A stretch of DNA of 64,000 bases from CALDTK01 sp965215215 (GCA_965215215.1 OZ244043.1:1612001-1676000); one strand, 5' to 3'. Numbered from the stretch's first letter, positions 8,690 through 17,901 are shown. Numbers and translations are program-made. Notes: a model not told the origin generated them from the letters alone.

Positions 8690-9668
8690 CCTCGTACTCG
8701 AAGACCCGGGGTGGCTGCTGCTGCTCCCGCTCCTCGCCCTCGGCTGGTGGCTGCTGCGTCGCCGGGCGGGTACGCCCAAGCTACTGGTCCCGACGACGCA
8801 AGCTTTTTCCACGCTTTTCTCCTGGCGGGTGATCGCCTACCGGGTCTCGCAGGGGTTGCTCGCGCTGGCCACACTGGCCGCTATCCTCGCGGTGGCCCGC
8901 CCGCAGAATCAGTACGTGGAGCGCGACGAGCAGGCCGAGGGCATCGACATCTTCCTCGTAATGGACGTATCGACCAGCATGCTCGCCCGCGATTTCGAAC
9001 CCGATCGACTCGAGGCCTCCAAGGCCGTAGCGCAGAGCTTCGTGGCCGATCGACCCTTCGACCGGGTAGGGCTCGCCGCCTTCGCGGGGGAAGCGTTCAC
9101 GCAGAGCCCGCTGACGCTCGACCACCAACTCGTTCAGCTCATGCTCGGCGAGCTACAGGCGGGGCAACTCGAAGACGGCACGGCCATCGGGATGGGCCTG
9201 GCTGCCGCCGTGAACCGACTCAAGGAGAGCGAGGCGCCGAGCAAAGTGGTCATCTTGCTCACGGACGGCGTCAACAACGCCGGCTACATCGACCCGAAGA
9301 CCTCCGCCGGATTGGCCAAGGAGTACGGCGTTCGCGTGTACACGATCGGCGTAGGTTCAAACGGGCAGGCGCTCAGCCCGATCCGCTTCAACGACAACAC
9401 CGTGCGCCTCCAGTACGTGAACGTGCGCATCGACGAGGCGCTCCTGCGCGAGGTGGCCGCCCAAACCGGCGGACAGTACTTCCGCGCCACGAACAACGAG
9501 AGCTTGGCGGCGATCTACGCCGAGATCGACCGACTCGAAAAAACGCCCGTGGAGGTAAGCGTGAGCCGTCGCTTCAACGATCTGTTTGCCCCCGTGCTCA
9601 CCGCCGCCCTCCTCCTCGGCGGGCTCGCGGGCCTGATCCGAACCTGGCTGGTGCCAAAACTGGTGTAG
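8676..9668 (+). CDS. batA: BatA, VWA-domain membrane protein
   Basis: The protein has 330 residues. Two N-terminal hydrophobic helices (WLLLLPLLALGWWLL and LLALATLAAILAVA) precede a VWA domain whose MIDAS motif DVSTS is at residues 97-101, with the third metal-coordinating segment in LLTDGVNNAG. A C-terminal transmembrane helix follows (FAPVLTAALLLGGLAGLI). This is the BatA layout. BatA with BatB and BatC is linked to aerotolerance and envelope stress survival in Bacteroides. It overlaps the previous gene by 14 bp and stops 4 bp before batB. Confidence 0.92.
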   Translation: MNGGNLVLEDPGWLLLLPLLALGWWLLRRRAGTPKLLVPTTQAFSTLFSWRVIAYRVSQGLLALATLAAILAVARPQNQYVERDEQAEGIDIFLVMDVSTSMLARDFEPDRLEASKAVAQSFVADRPFDRVGLAAFAGEAFTQSPLTLDHQLVQLMLGELQAGQLEDGTAIGMGLAAAVNRLKESEAPSKVVILLTDGVNNAGYIDPKTSAGLAKEYGVRVYTIGVGSNGQALSPIRFNDNTVRLQYVNVRIDEALLREVAAQTGGQYFRATNNESLAAIYAEIDRLEKTPVEVSVSRRFNDLFAPVLTAALLLGGLAGLIRTWLVPKLV

Positions 9669-9672
9669 ACCG

Positions 9673-10722
9673 ATGCTGAGATTCGAACACCCCGACATCC
9701 TTTACGGCCTCGGACTGATCGCGCTGCTCGCGGCGGCCACGGTGTACCGTTGGCGGCAGCTGCGGCGACGGCGTGGGGCGCTGGCCGACGCCGGACTGCT
9801 CGACGTGCTGACCGACGGCGCCTCGTTTCGGCGACGGCGCACGCGTTGGTTGTTGGCCCTCGCCGCACTCGGCTGCTGGGTCGTGGCCCTCGCCAACCCG
9901 CAGTACGGTTTCCGGACGCGGGTGGCCGAGGTACGCAGCACGGAGCTCGTGGTCGCGCTCGACATCTCGGAGTCGATGCGCACCGAAGACGTGCGCCCGA
10001 GTCGGCTCGCCCGCGCCCAAAACTTCCTCCTCGACCTCCTCGACGAGCTCGACGGGGAGCGCGTGGGGCTCGTCCTGTTCGCGGGGCAGGCCTACTTGCA
10101 GATGCCGCTATCGACCGACTACGGTGCGGCGAAATTGCTGATCCGCTCGGCCAACCCGAGTCAGGCACCGACCCAGGGTACGAGCTTCGCCTCTGCCATC
10201 GCGCTGGCCGAACGCGTGCTCGCCCCGGACGAGGGCCAAACCCCGGTGCGGCGTTTAGTGGTACTCGTCAGCGACGGCGAAAACAACGAACCCCTCGCGG
10301 AATCCGCGTTGGAAACCGCCGCCGACGGCGGACTGCGGCTCTTCGCGGTGGGCGTCGGCACCGAAGCCGGCGGCAACATCCCCCTGCCCGGTAGCGTGCG
10401 CGGTGGGCTCAAACGCGATCGCGGCGGTGAGGTGGTCGTGAGTAAGTTCGATCCCACCGCCCTGCAGACCCTCGCCGAAGTAGGCAACGGCCGGTACTAC
10501 GACCTCAACGCCAATACGATCGGCGTGGCGCAGAGCATCGCCCGCGCGGTGGCCGATGGCGATACCGGGGGCACCGACGAGGAGGTGTTCCGCGAGGCGG
10601 CGAGCTACTACCAGCTGCCGGCGCTGCTCGGGCTCGGGCTCTGGTTAGCGGCCTGGTTGGTGGGCGTGCAGTGGCCGCCGCGGCCGGCCGGGGCGATTAC
10701 TCCTGGCCGTTCTCCAGGGTAG
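9673..10722 (+). CDS. batB: BatB, VWA-domain membrane protein
   Basis: This 349-residue paralogue of BatA has an N-terminal helix (ILYGLGLIALLAAATVY), a second helix (WLLALAALGCWVVALA), and a VWA domain with MIDAS motif DISES (97-101) and LVSDGENNEP. A C-terminal helix follows (LPALLGLGLWLAAWLVGV). BatB is the second VWA component of the Bat complex. The last 26 bp (10697-10722) overlap the 3' end of a protease gene on the other strand. That gene separates batB from batC by about 1.2 kb. Confidence 0.92.
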   Translation: MLRFEHPDILYGLGLIALLAAATVYRWRQLRRRRGALADAGLLDVLTDGASFRRRRTRWLLALAALGCWVVALANPQYGFRTRVAEVRSTELVVALDISESMRTEDVRPSRLARAQNFLLDLLDELDGERVGLVLFAGQAYLQMPLSTDYGAAKLLIRSANPSQAPTQGTSFASAIALAERVLAPDEGQTPVRRLVVLVSDGENNEPLAESALETAADGGLRLFAVGVGTEAGGNIPLPGSVRGGLKRDRGGEVVVSKFDPTALQTLAEVGNGRYYDLNANTIGVAQSIARAVADGDTGGTDEEVFREAASYYQLPALLGLGLWLAAWLVGVQWPPRPAGAITPGRSPG

Positions 10723-11794
10723 CCTGCGCGTAGGGTGCCCAGCCGGCGGCGGGAATCGGATCAGGGAGGAGGTAATCGGGCCGGATACCCATCGCGTCGA
10801 TCCCGCGCTCGGGTAGGCGCAGACTCCGCGAAACCGCGTAGTGCAGTCGGTAGAGCTTGCAGGGCGAAACCAGCGAGTTGGGCGTAGCGATGTCGAGGTG
10901 CCCGGCGGTGGGTACGCCGAAGACTTTGACCTTCTCGCTCTGTTTTGCCGCGAGCACGAATTCTTCGGCGCTGCTGGCCGTAGTACTGTCTACGAGCACG
11001 CCCACCGAAGCGGGATAGCGGGCCACGCTGTCGAGCTCGAGTACGGTCACCGGATCGGCGGCTACGTTGACGAACTCCCCGAGCTCCGCCGCGAGCGCCT
11101 GCTTGACCCCCTGGAGGTACGGCCGCATGTCTTTGGGGAAATCGGGGCGGGCCATGAGGGTATCGAAGCGGGCGTTGTTGACGGGGGTGGACAGGAGCTC
11201 GGTGCCGGGCGTCCGGATAGGACCGGTGTAGAGGTAGGGGAGGAGCCCCGCGAAGCTCGCGTCGGCGAGGCCGGTGGCGCCGCGGATGTCGATCACGAGG
11301 TTGGGGGTGGCACGCAACAGCGAATCGTTGGCGGCGAGCAGGCTGTCGAGCTGCGGCTTTTGCTTGAGCTCGAAGCTGCGCACGATGAGCAGCAGCGTGC
11401 GTTCGGAGAGGGACTTGAGGGTGGGCGGCGGCACGGGCAGCCCCAGGCGGGTACTGGCGAGGTACCCTTTGGCGGTGGCGTCGTCGGCGCGCACGGGGGC
11501 GGAGAGCGCCTCGATGCCGATGTGCCCGCTGCGAAACCAGGCGGTGTACCTGGTGAGTAGGTCGTAGCAGCGGGTCGGCTGCGTTTCGTCCCAGGCGCGC
11601 TCACGCAAATCTTTGGTGAAGGCGCGGTAGACTTCCTCGCCGCGCTCCTCTACGCAGGCGGAAAACCCGGCGTCGTTGTCTTCGAAGGTATTGATCACCC
11701 ACTCTAGGGTACTGGTGCACGTGCAGGTGGTGGAATCCTGCGCCGAAACAACGGCCGACGCCAGCAGCGTCGCTACGAAGAGGTAGATTTTCAT
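10697..11794 (-). CDS. S41-family (C-terminal-processing-like) periplasmic protease, lodged inside the Bat operon
   Basis: The start ATG at 11794 was chosen over an upstream in-frame codon because it begins a good signal peptide (MKIYLFVATLLASAVVSAQ). The 365-residue product has the S41 core. LVIDIRGATG (about 166-175) matches the family's strand leading to the active site, and VDSTTASSAEEF (about 269-280) matches the nucleophile segment TASxAE, so Ser274 is the likely nucleophile. Lys residues follow at about 284-290, and a VPTAGHLDIATPNS strand follows. No PDZ domain is evident. Three Cys lie near the N-terminus (TTCTCT, then FSACVEE). It runs against the operon and overlaps batB by 26 bp. 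Confidence 0.82.
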   Translation of the reverse strand: MKIYLFVATLLASAVVSAQDSTTCTCTSTLEWVINTFEDNDAGFSACVEERGEEVYRAFTKDLRERAWDETQPTRCYDLLTRYTAWFRSGHIGIEALSAPVRADDATAKGYLASTRLGLPVPPPTLKSLSERTLLLIVRSFELKQKPQLDSLLAANDSLLRATPNLVIDIRGATGLADASFAGLLPYLYTGPIRTPGTELLSTPVNNARFDTLMARPDFPKDMRPYLQGVKQALAAELGEFVNVAADPVTVLELDSVARYPASVGVLVDSTTASSAEEFVLAAKQSEKVKVFGVPTAGHLDIATPNSLVSPCKLYRLHYAVSRSLRLPERGIDAMGIRPDYLLPDPIPAAGWAPYAQATLENGQE

Positions 11795-11956
11795 GACGAG
11801 ACTTGTCGCGAGCGGGCCGCGCCCTACGCGCTGAGCCGAGAATACGGCTATTTGCGAAATTTCGCTATGCCGACTACGACCTTTCGTCCGTGAGACTTCT
11901 AATTTGATCAAACCAATCACCCGCTTCGCCCCGTTTCTACCCTCGTGATCCTCTCC

Positions 11957-12814
11957 ATGCGCCCAACGTGGCTACTCGCTCGGACCGTACTCGTGGGACT
12001 GGTTTTAGCGCAAGCGACCGGGTTGCCCGCACAACCCGTTGCCCCCCCCACCCCGCCGGGGGCGGCCCCCACCGAATCGGTTGCCCCCCCGCGGGGCGAG
12101 CCCTCGGCCCGTGTCGATGCCGATCGGGCCTCGGCGCACGAGAGTCTACGCGCGGGCGATGCGGCCGTGCGGGAAGGAGACTTCGAGGCCGCCGAACTGG
12201 AGTACCGCCGGGCGGCCGACCGGGAGCCCTCGTACCGGGCGAGCTACAACCTGGGCGTAGTGCTCTCGGAGCAGGGCAGGGCCGCGGAGGCCGCGGAGGC
12301 CTTCGCGCGGGCGAAACGCCTGGCGGACTCGGACGAGGAGCGCGGCGACGCGAGCTACAACGCGGGAACGACGCGGGCCTCGGGGGGGGAGCTCGAGGAG
12401 AGCATCGAGGACTTGGTGGAGGCCCTGCGCGCGAACCCCGAGGACAGGGAGGCGAAGGAGAACCTGGCCGAAGCGCTGCGCCAGCTCCGCTTGCAACAGC
12501 AGCGGGAGCAGCAACAGCCGGAGGAAGACCAGAAGAGTCAGGGCTCGGAGAACGAAGAGGACGAGAACCGCGAGCAGGACGAGCGCAACGAGGACAGCGG
12601 CGAGGAATCCGGCGAGCAGGAACAACAGTCCGGCGAGGAGCCCAACGACCCACAGGCCAGCGAGCAACCCGAACCCGGCGGGAAGCCCGATCAGCAGATG
12701 AGCGAGGAGGAGGCCGAGCGTTTGCTGCAACTGGCGCGCGATCAAGAGTTGGAAACACAGGAGAGGCTCCGGCTCGGCGAGCGCGAGCAGACTCGACTAG
12801 AAAAAGATTGGTGA
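11957..12814 (+). CDS. batC: BatC, TPR protein with acidic coiled tail
   Basis: An in-frame GTG at 11945 is possible, but ATG 11957 starts a clean signal peptide (MRPTWLLARTVLVGLVLAQATGLPAQ). The copy of the dispersed 14-bp word at 12002-12015 encodes its VLAQA end. TPR repeats follow (GDFEAAELEYRRAADREPSYRASYNLGVVLSEQGRAAEAAEAF is the first unit in part), then a long Glu/Gln/Asp-rich low-complexity stretch and a charged helix. This is the BatC layout. It may scaffold the VWA subunits in the periplasm. Its TGA overlaps the next ATG (ATGA at 12811-12816). Confidence 0.88.
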   Translation: MRPTWLLARTVLVGLVLAQATGLPAQPVAPPTPPGAAPTESVAPPRGEPSARVDADRASAHESLRAGDAAVREGDFEAAELEYRRAADREPSYRASYNLGVVLSEQGRAAEAAEAFARAKRLADSDEERGDASYNAGTTRASGGELEESIEDLVEALRANPEDREAKENLAEALRQLRLQQQREQQQPEEDQKSQGSENEEDENREQDERNEDSGEESGEQEQQSGEEPNDPQASEQPEPGGKPDQQMSEEEAERLLQLARDQELETQERLRLGEREQTRLEKDW

Positions 12815-13269
12815 TGAAGTATCTACTTGCATGCCTCGGATTCATTTGCGGGGTCGATTTTCTCAGTGCTCAAACCGTAACCGCTAGTCTCGGCAACCTC
12901 GACACGGTGAGGCAGGGGGAAGTCGTGCAGTTGACGGTGCGCTTCGACGACCTCGAGCCGCCGGGCTTCGAGCTGCCCGAGCCGGTCGGGCTACGGGTGG
13001 TGGGTGGCCCGAGTCGCATGTCGCAGATGAGCATCGTGAACGGGAAGCGCAGCTCCTCGGCGTCGTTCACGTTCTACCTCCAGGCCGACGAGGCGGGCCT
13101 GGCCTCGGTCCCGGAGATGGAGCTGAACATCGACGGCGAGGACTACGTCACCGATGCCCTCGCCGTGTTCGTGACCGATGACCCGAGCTACGTCCCCGTG
13201 CCCGCCGCCGGGTTTCGCGACGAGGTTCCCGCCCCGCGCCGTAAGCCGCGGCCGACGGTTCGCATGTAA
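12814..13269 (+). CDS. free-standing BatD-like N-terminal domain, secreted
   Basis: ATG 12814 overlaps the batC stop. The 151-residue product has a signal peptide (MKYLLACLGFICGVDFLSAQ) and one beta domain. The segment MSIVNGKRSSSASFTFYLQ is clearly paralogous to FTIVNGKSSSSERYSYELL in the next gene, batD. It therefore looks like a stand-alone copy of the first BatD repeat, ending in a basic Pro-rich tail (APRRKPRPTVRM) with no membrane helix. It could be a soluble periplasmic partner or competitor of BatD. The family call rests on this internal similarity. Confidence 0.7.
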   Translation: MKYLLACLGFICGVDFLSAQTVTASLGNLDTVRQGEVVQLTVRFDDLEPPGFELPEPVGLRVVGGPSRMSQMSIVNGKRSSSASFTFYLQADEAGLASVPEMELNIDGEDYVTDALAVFVTDDPSYVPVPAAGFRDEVPAPRRKPRPTVRM

Positions 13270-13281
13270 GTTCGCCGCGCT

Positions 13282-15021
13282 TTGAAGCCTCCCGTTGTCT
13301 TTTTCCTGCTGCTGCTCTGTAGCTCGGTTACCGCACAGGTAAATTTCAGTGCCGCCGCCACCCCGCGCGTGGTTTCGGTAGGCGAGAGCCTGACGGTAAA
13401 TTTCGAGCTCGAGGGTGCGCAGGGTAACGATTTCACCCCACCGCCCGAACTGAGCTCGGCCGCGCTGCTGAAGGGGTTCACGGTGCTCAACGGTCCGTCG
13501 ATCGGTCGGAGCTTCACCATCGTCAACGGCAAATCCTCGAGTAGCGAGCGCTACAGCTACGAGTTGCTGGCGGACCGGGAGGGCAGCTCCACCATCGGAT
13601 CCGCGTCCATCGCCGTGGGGGGTACGACCTACCGCACCGACCCGTTCAAGATCGTAGCGCAGCCGCGCTCCACCACGAGCAAGGGCGCCGCCATTGACCC
13701 CGACAAGGAGGTGCAGCTGCGCCTCGATCTCGCGCCGGATACCGCCTACGTGGGCCAGCAGGTGCAACTCAACATCGATTTGTACTCGCGGGTCGACATC
13801 CGCACCTACGCGATTCGCGAGCCGATCGATTTCCAGGGCCTCCAGAACGAGGACCTCCGCAACTTCCGGGCGAGGGAGCGCCTCGAGGAGATCGACGGCC
13901 TGCGCTACACCACCCAGACCCTGCAGGCGAAAACGGTCTACGGCGGCAAGCCGGGTACCTACGCGCTCGGTCCGATGATCATCCGCACCGACGTGCTCAC
14001 CGGCGCCACGCAGCGGCGCGCCTTCTCGTTTTCGCCGCCCACGCGGCCCTTGGTCGTGCGCAGTGACGTACGCAACTTGGTGGTGCTGCCCCTGCCCCCC
14101 GGCGCGCCGACCGACTTCAGCGGCGCGGTGGGCAAATGGCGTATGCACGGCGTCTACGACGACGTCGACGGGGTGACCACCGCCGACGCGATCACGTTTC
14201 AGCTCTACCTCCGGGGCCAGGGCGACCCGAGTCGCGTGCAGGCCCCCGAGCTCGCGTGGCCGGAAGGTTGGCGCGCGTACCCCCCCGAGCTCACGAGCGA
14301 CCAGTCCGTCGAATCCGACAGCGGCGCGGTGCACATGAAGGTGTACACCTACACCGTGGCCCCGCAGGCGGGGGGTACCTTCGAGCTCCGTCCGGAAGTG
14401 AGCTACTTCGATACCGACAGCGCGCGTTACGTAACCTGGGCCGCACCACCCCGCACCGTACGCGTGAGGGAGGTCGGCGATACCTTCGTCGAGGATATCC
14501 CGGCGAGTGCCTCGGTGCCGGGGCCCTACACCGGCACACCGCACGTGGCCAAGGCGTTGTGGGTGGAGCGGGCCTGGTACCTACCGGCCTTGCTGGGCGG
14601 TAGCCTGGGCCTCGGATTGCTCGGCCTCGGACTGCGTGCCTGGCGCGACCGGCGGGCGCGTTTGGCGGGCCAGGTGCCCAAGCGCGATCCGGTGGCCGAG
14701 GGTCGCCGCCGCTTAACGGCCGCGCGGGCCGCCCTCGATGAGCCGGCGGTATTCTACACGGAGGTACGCCTCGCCCTGGAGCGCTACGCCGAGGATCGCT
14801 TGGGGCTCGACAAATCACAGCAAACCGACGCCGCCATTCGGGCCGCTTTCGCTAAAACCGCGGGTGCGCAGTCTACCGCCGTAGCCGACGCGGGGGCGAG
14901 TCTGGCGGATCGGTTTCTGGATGCGCGCAACTTGGCGGATCGCGGGCTGTACGGTGGGGGCACGGATCGGGCGGGGCGGGAGAGTGCTTTGGGTGGACTG
15001 GAGGTGGTACTGAGCGCTTAG
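13282..15021 (+). CDS. batD: BatD, oxygen-tolerance membrane protein
   Basis: TTG at 13282 starts a signal peptide (PPVVFFLLLLCSSVTAQ). The 579-residue product has repeated beta domains in the periplasm (first near residues 20-130, second from about 145: VQLRLDLAPDTAYVGQQVQLNIDLYSR, third near DAITFQLYLRGQGD). One transmembrane helix follows (YLPALLGGSLGLGLLGLGL), then a cytoplasmic helical tail. This is the BatD pattern and the last gene of the operon. A copy of the 14-bp word (14845-14858) codes AFAKT in the tail. A strong inverted repeat follows the stop. Confidence 0.88.
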   Translation: MKPPVVFFLLLLCSSVTAQVNFSAAATPRVVSVGESLTVNFELEGAQGNDFTPPPELSSAALLKGFTVLNGPSIGRSFTIVNGKSSSSERYSYELLADREGSSTIGSASIAVGGTTYRTDPFKIVAQPRSTTSKGAAIDPDKEVQLRLDLAPDTAYVGQQVQLNIDLYSRVDIRTYAIREPIDFQGLQNEDLRNFRARERLEEIDGLRYTTQTLQAKTVYGGKPGTYALGPMIIRTDVLTGATQRRAFSFSPPTRPLVVRSDVRNLVVLPLPPGAPTDFSGAVGKWRMHGVYDDVDGVTTADAITFQLYLRGQGDPSRVQAPELAWPEGWRAYPPELTSDQSVESDSGAVHMKVYTYTVAPQAGGTFELRPEVSYFDTDSARYVTWAAPPRTVRVREVGDTFVEDIPASASVPGPYTGTPHVAKALWVERAWYLPALLGGSLGLGLLGLGLRAWRDRRARLAGQVPKRDPVAEGRRRLTAARAALDEPAVFYTEVRLALERYAEDRLGLDKSQQTDAAIRAAFAKTAGAQSTAVADAGASLADRFLDARNLADRGLYGGGTDRAGRESALGGLEVVLSA

Positions 15022-15030
15022 GTGCGGGTG

Positions 15031-15110
15031 CGTTAGGCGAGCTCCGCTCGTGCGCCCGCGAAACAACGGCACGTCTTACATCCCGTGGCACGAGCGGAGC
15101 TCGCCTAACG
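15031..15110. terminator. 23-bp perfect inverted repeat between convergent genes
   Basis: Arms at 15031-15053 and 15088-15110 are perfect reverse complements (starting CGTTAGGCGAGCTC) separated by 34 bp. It sits between the batD stop (15021) and the stop of the convergent thioredoxin-like gene (15125), so it could end transcription from both sides. There is no T-run and the loop is long, so a mobile or REP-like hairpin is an alternative. Confidence 0.6.
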
Positions 15111-15124
15111 CCACGGGCCCCGGC

Positions 15125-15607
15125 CTAACGGTCTCCCAAAACCGGCCCCCGAAGAACTGACAGCAATTGCTCCGCAGATAGAAAAGCATTGTACTGAAAG
15201 TCGATCTCATTATTCGCGCCCAAAACTACCGTAGTCGGATAAGCGAGCTTTCCATTGATACTCCCCAGAGCCTCCGCCAACTCATGCACCCCGGTAGTAG
15301 TGCCGGAAGGAACGTACACAAACTCACGCCCGGCAAACTCGATACTACTCGGATCCTCCCCATCCAGCTCCACGAAGTAATAACGCTCATTCAGCAGCTC
15401 AACCACGGCCGGATCGCTAAACGTATTTCGCTCCATTCCCCGGCAGTACTTACACCAATCCGCGTGAATGAACACGAGGTAAGGCCGCGGCTCCTGCACC
15501 TGCAATGCCTCCGCTTCCGCAAAACTGTAAACCCGTAGGGTGTCTACGTCTTGAGCTCGAAAACTCAATGAAGCAAGGAGTAATAGAAAGCAAAGACCGT
15601 AGCGCAT
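15125..15607 (-). CDS. secreted thioredoxin-like protein
   Basis: This 160-residue protein has a signal peptide (MRYGLCFLLLLASLSFRAQ) and a thioredoxin fold with active site WCKYC in FIHADWCKYCRGM (about residues 49-61). The cis-Pro region is in GKLAYPTTVVLG. The layout fits periplasmic thioredoxin-like proteins of the Thioredoxin_7/DsbD-gamma type. It lies 11 bp downstream of the TonB receptor gene on the same strand, so the two are probably one operon. The receptor's plug carries a Cys pair, which fits a redox link, though that is only inference. Confidence 0.88.
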   Translation of the reverse strand: MRYGLCFLLLLASLSFRAQDVDTLRVYSFAEAEALQVQEPRPYLVFIHADWCKYCRGMERNTFSDPAVVELLNERYYFVELDGEDPSSIEFAGREFVYVPSGTTTGVHELAEALGSINGKLAYPTTVVLGANNEIDFQYNAFLSAEQLLSVLRGPVLGDR

Positions 15608-15618
15608 GAGATCCGCCG

Positions 15619-17901
15619 TTAAAAGATGGTGTACCGAGCGCCGATAAAAGCTCGAATCCCTTGATTAGAAGCGTACACGTAGCTCGGATCGAAAGTCAGC
15701 CCATTCGGATTGTTCGCCGTAGCCAACGCCTGCCCGTCGTCGCCGAAGGTTACCTGCCTATCGAAAGGGTCGAAAGCGCGCGCGATACTGTTTGCCGCCG
15801 GGGTAAAGTTGAGCAGGTTCTTCACCCCGCCAAACACCTCCCAGTCGGTGCCGAGCTTCTTGGTCATTTGGATGTTCTGGACGCTAAACCAGGGCGAGTA
15901 GGCATCGCGCGGGTCGTTGTCGCCGAGGAGCGGCAGCCGCATCGGTCCGTACACGTTGCCGGTGTAGTCGGCCGTCAGGCCGATGCTCGCAAACGCGTAG
16001 GAGACGCTCCAGACCCCGCTGAAGCTCTCGGTGAGGAGCTGCTGGGTTCGCACGCCGCCCTCCGTTACCGAAACGTCCATCAGGGTGCCCCCCGCGAGTA
16101 CGCTCAACCCGTTTTGCCAGGAGGCATCCACGTTGATGGAGATCCCCTGAGAGATGGACTTTCCGTCCAAGTTTGCGTAGATGATTTTATTTGGATCCGT
16201 TTCGTAATCCGGGAGTATTCGGTTGGTGAAGTGGGTATAAAACGCACTGGCGTCGATGCCGATGAAGACGTTGTTCCGCGTCGTAATCTTCTTGACGTAG
16301 TTGAGGTTGGCGTTCCAGGAGGTCTCGGGCTGCAACTCCCCCACGAACTCGACCTCCCTCGCTCCGGTCAGCGCCGCGTGGTCTTCGGTGAACACGTTCG
16401 CCACCCGGAAGCCGTTGCCGGCACTCAGGCGAAGCACGTCGCTCTTGTCCCGCGAATTCCACTTGTAATTGACGCGCGGCGAAAGGATGTTCCCGTGCAA
16501 GCTGTTGTAATCGTAGCGGGCACCGAGAAGCAGGGTGTGTCGTGCCGCCAAGCTGATCTCGTCCTGCACGAACACGCCGGGCAGGTGCGTGACGGAGGGG
16601 GCGTTGGAAAGTCCGTCCGTTTCCGCGGTGGCGAAGGTGTCGTCGTCGTAAAAGGTGTACCGGTAGGCAGCCCCGAGCAGCAGGTCCTGGCGGGCCCCGA
16701 GCTCCGTGTTCCACGTCAACTGCCCGAAGCCGATGTACTGATCGGCGTTGTAAGAGTCACTCCCGTAAAACGAGTTCTGCGCGTGTCCGTTGGCGCTAAA
16801 CTGGAAGCTGATGTTTTCGGCGGTGGGGAGCTGGTAGGTACCGAAGGTCTCCCAGCGGCTGGTGTAAATGCTCTCCGCGTAGCGCTGGTCGCCCCCGCGA
16901 AAGCGCTTGTCCCAGGTTACGTCCCCGCCCCAGCGGTCCTCGTACACGTAGCGGCCGGCGAGTGTGAATACCTTCCCGTCGGCGCGCTCGAAGTTGAGCT
17001 TGTTGAAGACGGACACGCGGTTTTGCAGCGTGAGGTCGGTAAAGCCGTCGCCGTTGTTGTCGATCGGGTTGTCGTAGAGGAAATAGTTTGCGCCGAGCAG
17101 GCCCTGCACTCTCTCCCCTACGTCGTAGCGGACGCTGAGATCGGTGTTTACCTCGCCCCAGGAGCTCGCGTAGCTTTCCACGGCTACGTTCGCGGCGTTC
17201 GAGGGCTTTTTGGTGATGATGTTGATGATCCCGCCCACCGCCTCCGAGCCGTAGAGCGTCGAGGCCGGTCCCTTCACGACCTCCACGCGCTCGATGAGCG
17301 ATTGCGGGATGCCGGTCAGGCCGTACACCGTCGAAAGCCCGCTCACGATCGGCATCCCGTCGATGAGCACGAAGGTGTAAGGGCCTTCGAGCCCGTTGAC
17401 GTGGATATCGCCCGTGTTGCAGACGTTGCAGTTGAGTTGGGGGCGTACGCCGTTCACGTTTTGCAGGGATTCGAAAACGGACGGGGTAGGGTTCTTCCTG
17501 AAGAAGGATTTCGAGTAGACCTCGACCGGCACGGGGCTATCGAGCTTGCGGGTGGGCTTGAGCGTACCGGAGACGACGATTTCGTCGAGGCTGTTCGCGT
17601 CGGGCTCGAGGGTGAAATCGTAGATCTCTGCGGTGCCCTCCGCGACGGTGATCTCCCGCTTTTGGGTGCTAAAGCCCAGGTACGAGACCACCAGCGTGTA
17701 GCGGCCGGCGGGCACCTCGCGGATAGCGTAGGTGCCGTCGTCCTCGGTAGCGGCGCCGAATTGCGTGCCCGACAACGCGACGTTGACGAAGGCTTCGGGT
17801 CCGCCGGCGGTCGTGACGGTCCCCGAGAGCGTGGCGGTTTGAGCCGCGACGACGGAGTGCGCCAGGCACGAGAAGAGGAGGGTGAGTAGGGAAGGCCGCA
17901 T
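15619..17901 (-). CDS. TonB-dependent outer-membrane receptor
   Basis: The protein has 760 residues. A signal peptide is followed by a carboxypeptidase-D-like domain (ATLSGTVTTAGGPEAFVNVALSGTQF is in part the first strands). Next comes a plug domain with a Cys pair (NCNVCNTGDI) and the conserved VEVVKGPASTLYGSEAVGGIINIITKKP-type plug end. A 22-strand barrel follows, ending RAFIGARYTIF with a terminal aromatic. The plug resembles ferrienterochelin/colicin-type receptors. The substrate could be a siderophore, metal or corrinoid and is not set by sequence. It is the first gene of an operon with the thioredoxin-like protein. Confidence 0.9.
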   Translation of the reverse strand: MRPSLLTLLFSCLAHSVVAAQTATLSGTVTTAGGPEAFVNVALSGTQFGAATEDDGTYAIREVPAGRYTLVVSYLGFSTQKREITVAEGTAEIYDFTLEPDANSLDEIVVSGTLKPTRKLDSPVPVEVYSKSFFRKNPTPSVFESLQNVNGVRPQLNCNVCNTGDIHVNGLEGPYTFVLIDGMPIVSGLSTVYGLTGIPQSLIERVEVVKGPASTLYGSEAVGGIINIITKKPSNAANVAVESYASSWGEVNTDLSVRYDVGERVQGLLGANYFLYDNPIDNNGDGFTDLTLQNRVSVFNKLNFERADGKVFTLAGRYVYEDRWGGDVTWDKRFRGGDQRYAESIYTSRWETFGTYQLPTAENISFQFSANGHAQNSFYGSDSYNADQYIGFGQLTWNTELGARQDLLLGAAYRYTFYDDDTFATAETDGLSNAPSVTHLPGVFVQDEISLAARHTLLLGARYDYNSLHGNILSPRVNYKWNSRDKSDVLRLSAGNGFRVANVFTEDHAALTGAREVEFVGELQPETSWNANLNYVKKITTRNNVFIGIDASAFYTHFTNRILPDYETDPNKIIYANLDGKSISQGISINVDASWQNGLSVLAGGTLMDVSVTEGGVRTQQLLTESFSGVWSVSYAFASIGLTADYTGNVYGPMRLPLLGDNDPRDAYSPWFSVQNIQMTKKLGTDWEVFGGVKNLLNFTPAANSIARAFDPFDRQVTFGDDGQALATANNPNGLTFDPSYVYASNQGIRAFIGARYTIF

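Noticed and set aside
15661..17889. 742-codon open frame opposite the TonB receptor gene
   Set aside because: It is a GC-rich antisense shadow. The minus frame has a signal peptide, plug and barrel of a TonB receptor, while the plus frame has no recognisable motif.
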